Shown here in pieces: positions 6,987-7,862 of a stretch of 7,862 nt of DNA (within the stretch, counting starts at the first letter, position 1; each line of letters starts with the position of its first letter). The position numbers and the translations under genes are program-made. Source of the stretch: Chloroflexota bacterium (lineage in GTDB: Bacteria > Chloroflexota > Anaerolineae > Aggregatilineales > Phototrophicaceae); contig JAADYY010000059.1 of NCBI GenBank assembly GCA_010092805.1, forward strand, positions 1 to 7,862, written 5' to 3'. The notes beneath the pieces were generated by a model. It was not told the origin of the DNA. It made no database searches and was given only the letters and a program-made list of their open reading frames with translations.

Positions 6987-7685
6987 TTAGTTGCCGGGCA
7001 GGTTCAGTTCTGGCGGCACCACCAGATCCGCATTGCCGGTGGGCGTATCGCCCGGTGACTGCGGGGCCGCCGGGAGTGCGTCCGACCCAGTTTGCGGGAT
7101 CAGCGTGGGGGCGGCGGCGGGGGGCAGCGCTGGCGGCAGTGTGTACATCTGGCCGCTGGTCGCACCGATGATCATCGGCGCAACGCTGATGGTGATGTCC
7201 CCATTCGGCCCGGCGAGGGTGTACGTCTGTGTGTCGGTGGGCACGGTTGCCAGTTCATCGGCGGACAAAGGCACGGCATACTGCGCGGCCAGCGCTTCGA
7301 GCGTGACCGCCGTCAGCGTGATGTCGATTTCGCCATTCGGCCCACCGAGGGTGTACATCTGTGTGTCGGACGACTGTGCATCCGCCCCATCAAACGTGAA
7401 CGTCGGCAGAGTCGTGAGCGTGGGCAGCCGGTACCCGGTGACCTCGACCTGGCAGGTGCCGTCGTCATCAACGCTGATGGACCAGCGACGGGTAGCGGCG
7501 GCCTGATCTTCAGCCGAATACTGGGATACGCGCTGATTGATGTAATCGCAGGCGAACGTCGCGGTTGTGGATGCGGTCTCGCCCGCAGGTGACGGATCGT
7601 CCTGCGCCAACGCGCTCCCCGCCGCGCCGAGCGTCAGCGCCACGAGGGCGATCCCGGTCATGAGTTTACGGAACTTGGCCATCAT
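6987..7685 (-). CDS. Secreted hypothetical protein with an internal repeat
   Basis: I do not recognise a family. The 232-residue product has a clear Sec signal peptide: Met-Met-Ala-Lys-Phe-Arg-Lys, a hydrophobic stretch (10-24) and a likely cut after Ala-Leu-Ala27. The mature part has an N-terminal portion with two cysteines (Cys46, Cys78) that might form a disulfide, then two copies of a short repeat: Asp-Thr-Gln-Met-Tyr-Thr-Leu-Gly-Gly-Pro-Asn-Gly-Glu-Ile (107-120) and Asp-Thr-Gln-Thr-Tyr-Thr-Leu-Ala-Gly-Pro-Asn-Gly-Asp-Ile (151-164), each followed by Thr/Ile/Val-rich beta-like residues. A third trace, Met-Tyr-Thr-Leu-Pro, is at 180-184. The last 50 residues are Pro/Ala-rich and probably disordered. 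No anchor, lipobox or sorting motif is seen. AAAGGAAAG precedes the tandem ATG-ATG start by a suitable distance. It is the first gene of the minus-strand block but is followed by a hairpin, so it is probably a separate transcript. A role as a partner of the nearby sensor kinase is conceivable. Confidence 0.8.
   Translation of the reverse strand: MMAKFRKLMTGIALVALTLGAAGSALAQDDPSPAGETASTTATFACDYINQRVSQYSAEDQAAATRRWSISVDDDGTCQVEVTGYRLPTLTTLPTFTFDGADAQSSDTQMYTLGGPNGEIDITLTAVTLEALAAQYAVPLSADELATVPTDTQTYTLAGPNGDITISVAPMIIGATSGQMYTLPPALPPAAAPTLIPQTGSDALPAAPQSPGDTPTGNADLVVPPELNLPGN
7137..7367 (-). repeat. Internal direct repeat of the secreted-protein gene
   Basis: Two DNA segments, about 7314-7367 and 7182-7235, are near-identical over much of their length; for example GAGGGTGTAC and CTGTGTGTCGG occur in both. 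They encode the Tyr-Thr-Leu/Pro-Asn-Gly repeats at residues 107-124 and 151-168. A degenerate third copy lies around 7137-7154. The high DNA identity suggests a fairly recent internal duplication or ongoing gene conversion. Confidence 0.7.
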
Positions 7686-7690
7686 GCTGC

Positions 7691-7699
7691 TTTCCTTTC
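7691..7699 (-). promoter_or_regulatory. Ribosome binding site of the secreted-protein gene
   Basis: The minus strand reads GAAAGGAAA here, 5 bases upstream of the first ATG at 7685. It fits either of the two adjacent ATG codons. Confidence 0.5.
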
Positions 7700-7721
7700 G
7701 CTATGTGTCTTTCGCTGTGTC
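7696..7721. repeat. Imperfect tandem repeat in the leader of the secreted-protein gene
   Basis: TTTCGCTATGTGTC (7696-7709) is followed directly by TTTCGCTGTGTC (7710-7721), differing by a 2-base gap. It lies in the presumed 5' leader, just upstream of and partly overlapping the ribosome binding site. It may be a chance duplication or a regulatory element. Confidence 0.4.
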
Positions 7722-7773
7722 TATGATGCTGTTGGTCAATCGATTTGATTGTGTTTTAGCCCTCATCCCCCTG

Positions 7774-7808
7774 CCCCTGCTCCCAGCGTCAGCGTTCGGG
7801 AGCAGGGG
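7774..7808. repeat. GC-rich palindrome, 11-bp stem, probable dispersed repeat
   Basis: CCCCTGCTCCC (7774-7784) pairs perfectly with GGGAGCAGGGG (7798-7808) around a 13-base loop. The preceding CCCTCATCCCCCTG and following AGAAAAC resemble the C-rich/G-rich intergenic palindromes I know as scattered in many copies through Chloroflexota and similar genomes. It shares arm sequence with the palindrome at 62-94. A second small inverted repeat, GCCGC-AAA-GCGGC, lies at 7838-7850 and may belong to the same or an adjoining element that runs past the window edge. Confidence 0.55.
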
Positions 7809-7862
7809 AGAAAACGGCTTTTGAAGTCCCTCGCCTAGCCGCAAAGCGGCGGCTGCCGTTGG

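Overview
The window is GC-rich bacterial chromosome with tightly packed genes. The style of the genes points to a Chloroflexota-type organism, perhaps Anaerolineae-like: a GT-C membrane glycosyltransferase with a beta-rich C-terminal extracytoplasmic domain, Ala/Pro-rich secreted proteins, and GC-rich intergenic palindromes. This assignment is inference from style; no marker gene is present.

Layout. Positions 1-235 hold no convincing complete gene, but contain an 11-bp GC-rich palindrome and a possible promoter. A 649-residue family 39-type membrane glycosyltransferase follows on the plus strand (236-2185). It converges, with only 24 bases between, on a minus-strand block that fills the rest of the window. 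In transcription order the block is: a small secreted protein with an internal repeat (7685-6987); a GC-rich hairpin and a spacer of about 300 bases; a soluble REC-histidine kinase hybrid (6684-5485); a 144-base spacer with a possible direct-repeat operator; an OmpR-family response regulator (5340-4618); a transmembrane HAMP sensor kinase (4621-2921) overlapping it by ATGA; and a metallo-beta-lactamase-fold hydrolase (2878-2210).

How the genes work together. The response regulator and membrane kinase are a classical translationally coupled two-component pair, and the hydrolase is probably co-transcribed with them. The upstream REC-kinase can both receive and donate phosphate, so it may be wired to the same pair, though nothing in the sequence proves this. 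The most interesting signal is a short motif (Tyr-Thr-Leu, one to three small residues, Gly-Asp/Glu, then Ile-rich beta residues). It occurs twice in the secreted protein and once, with a second partial copy, in the extracytoplasmic sensor domain of the membrane kinase. Short identical DNA stretches underlie both matches. This raises the possibility that the secreted protein and the sensor share a module or interact.

No RNA genes, CRISPR arrays, insertion sequences or phage genes were seen. The long open frames opposite or inside the real genes are GC-driven shadows.
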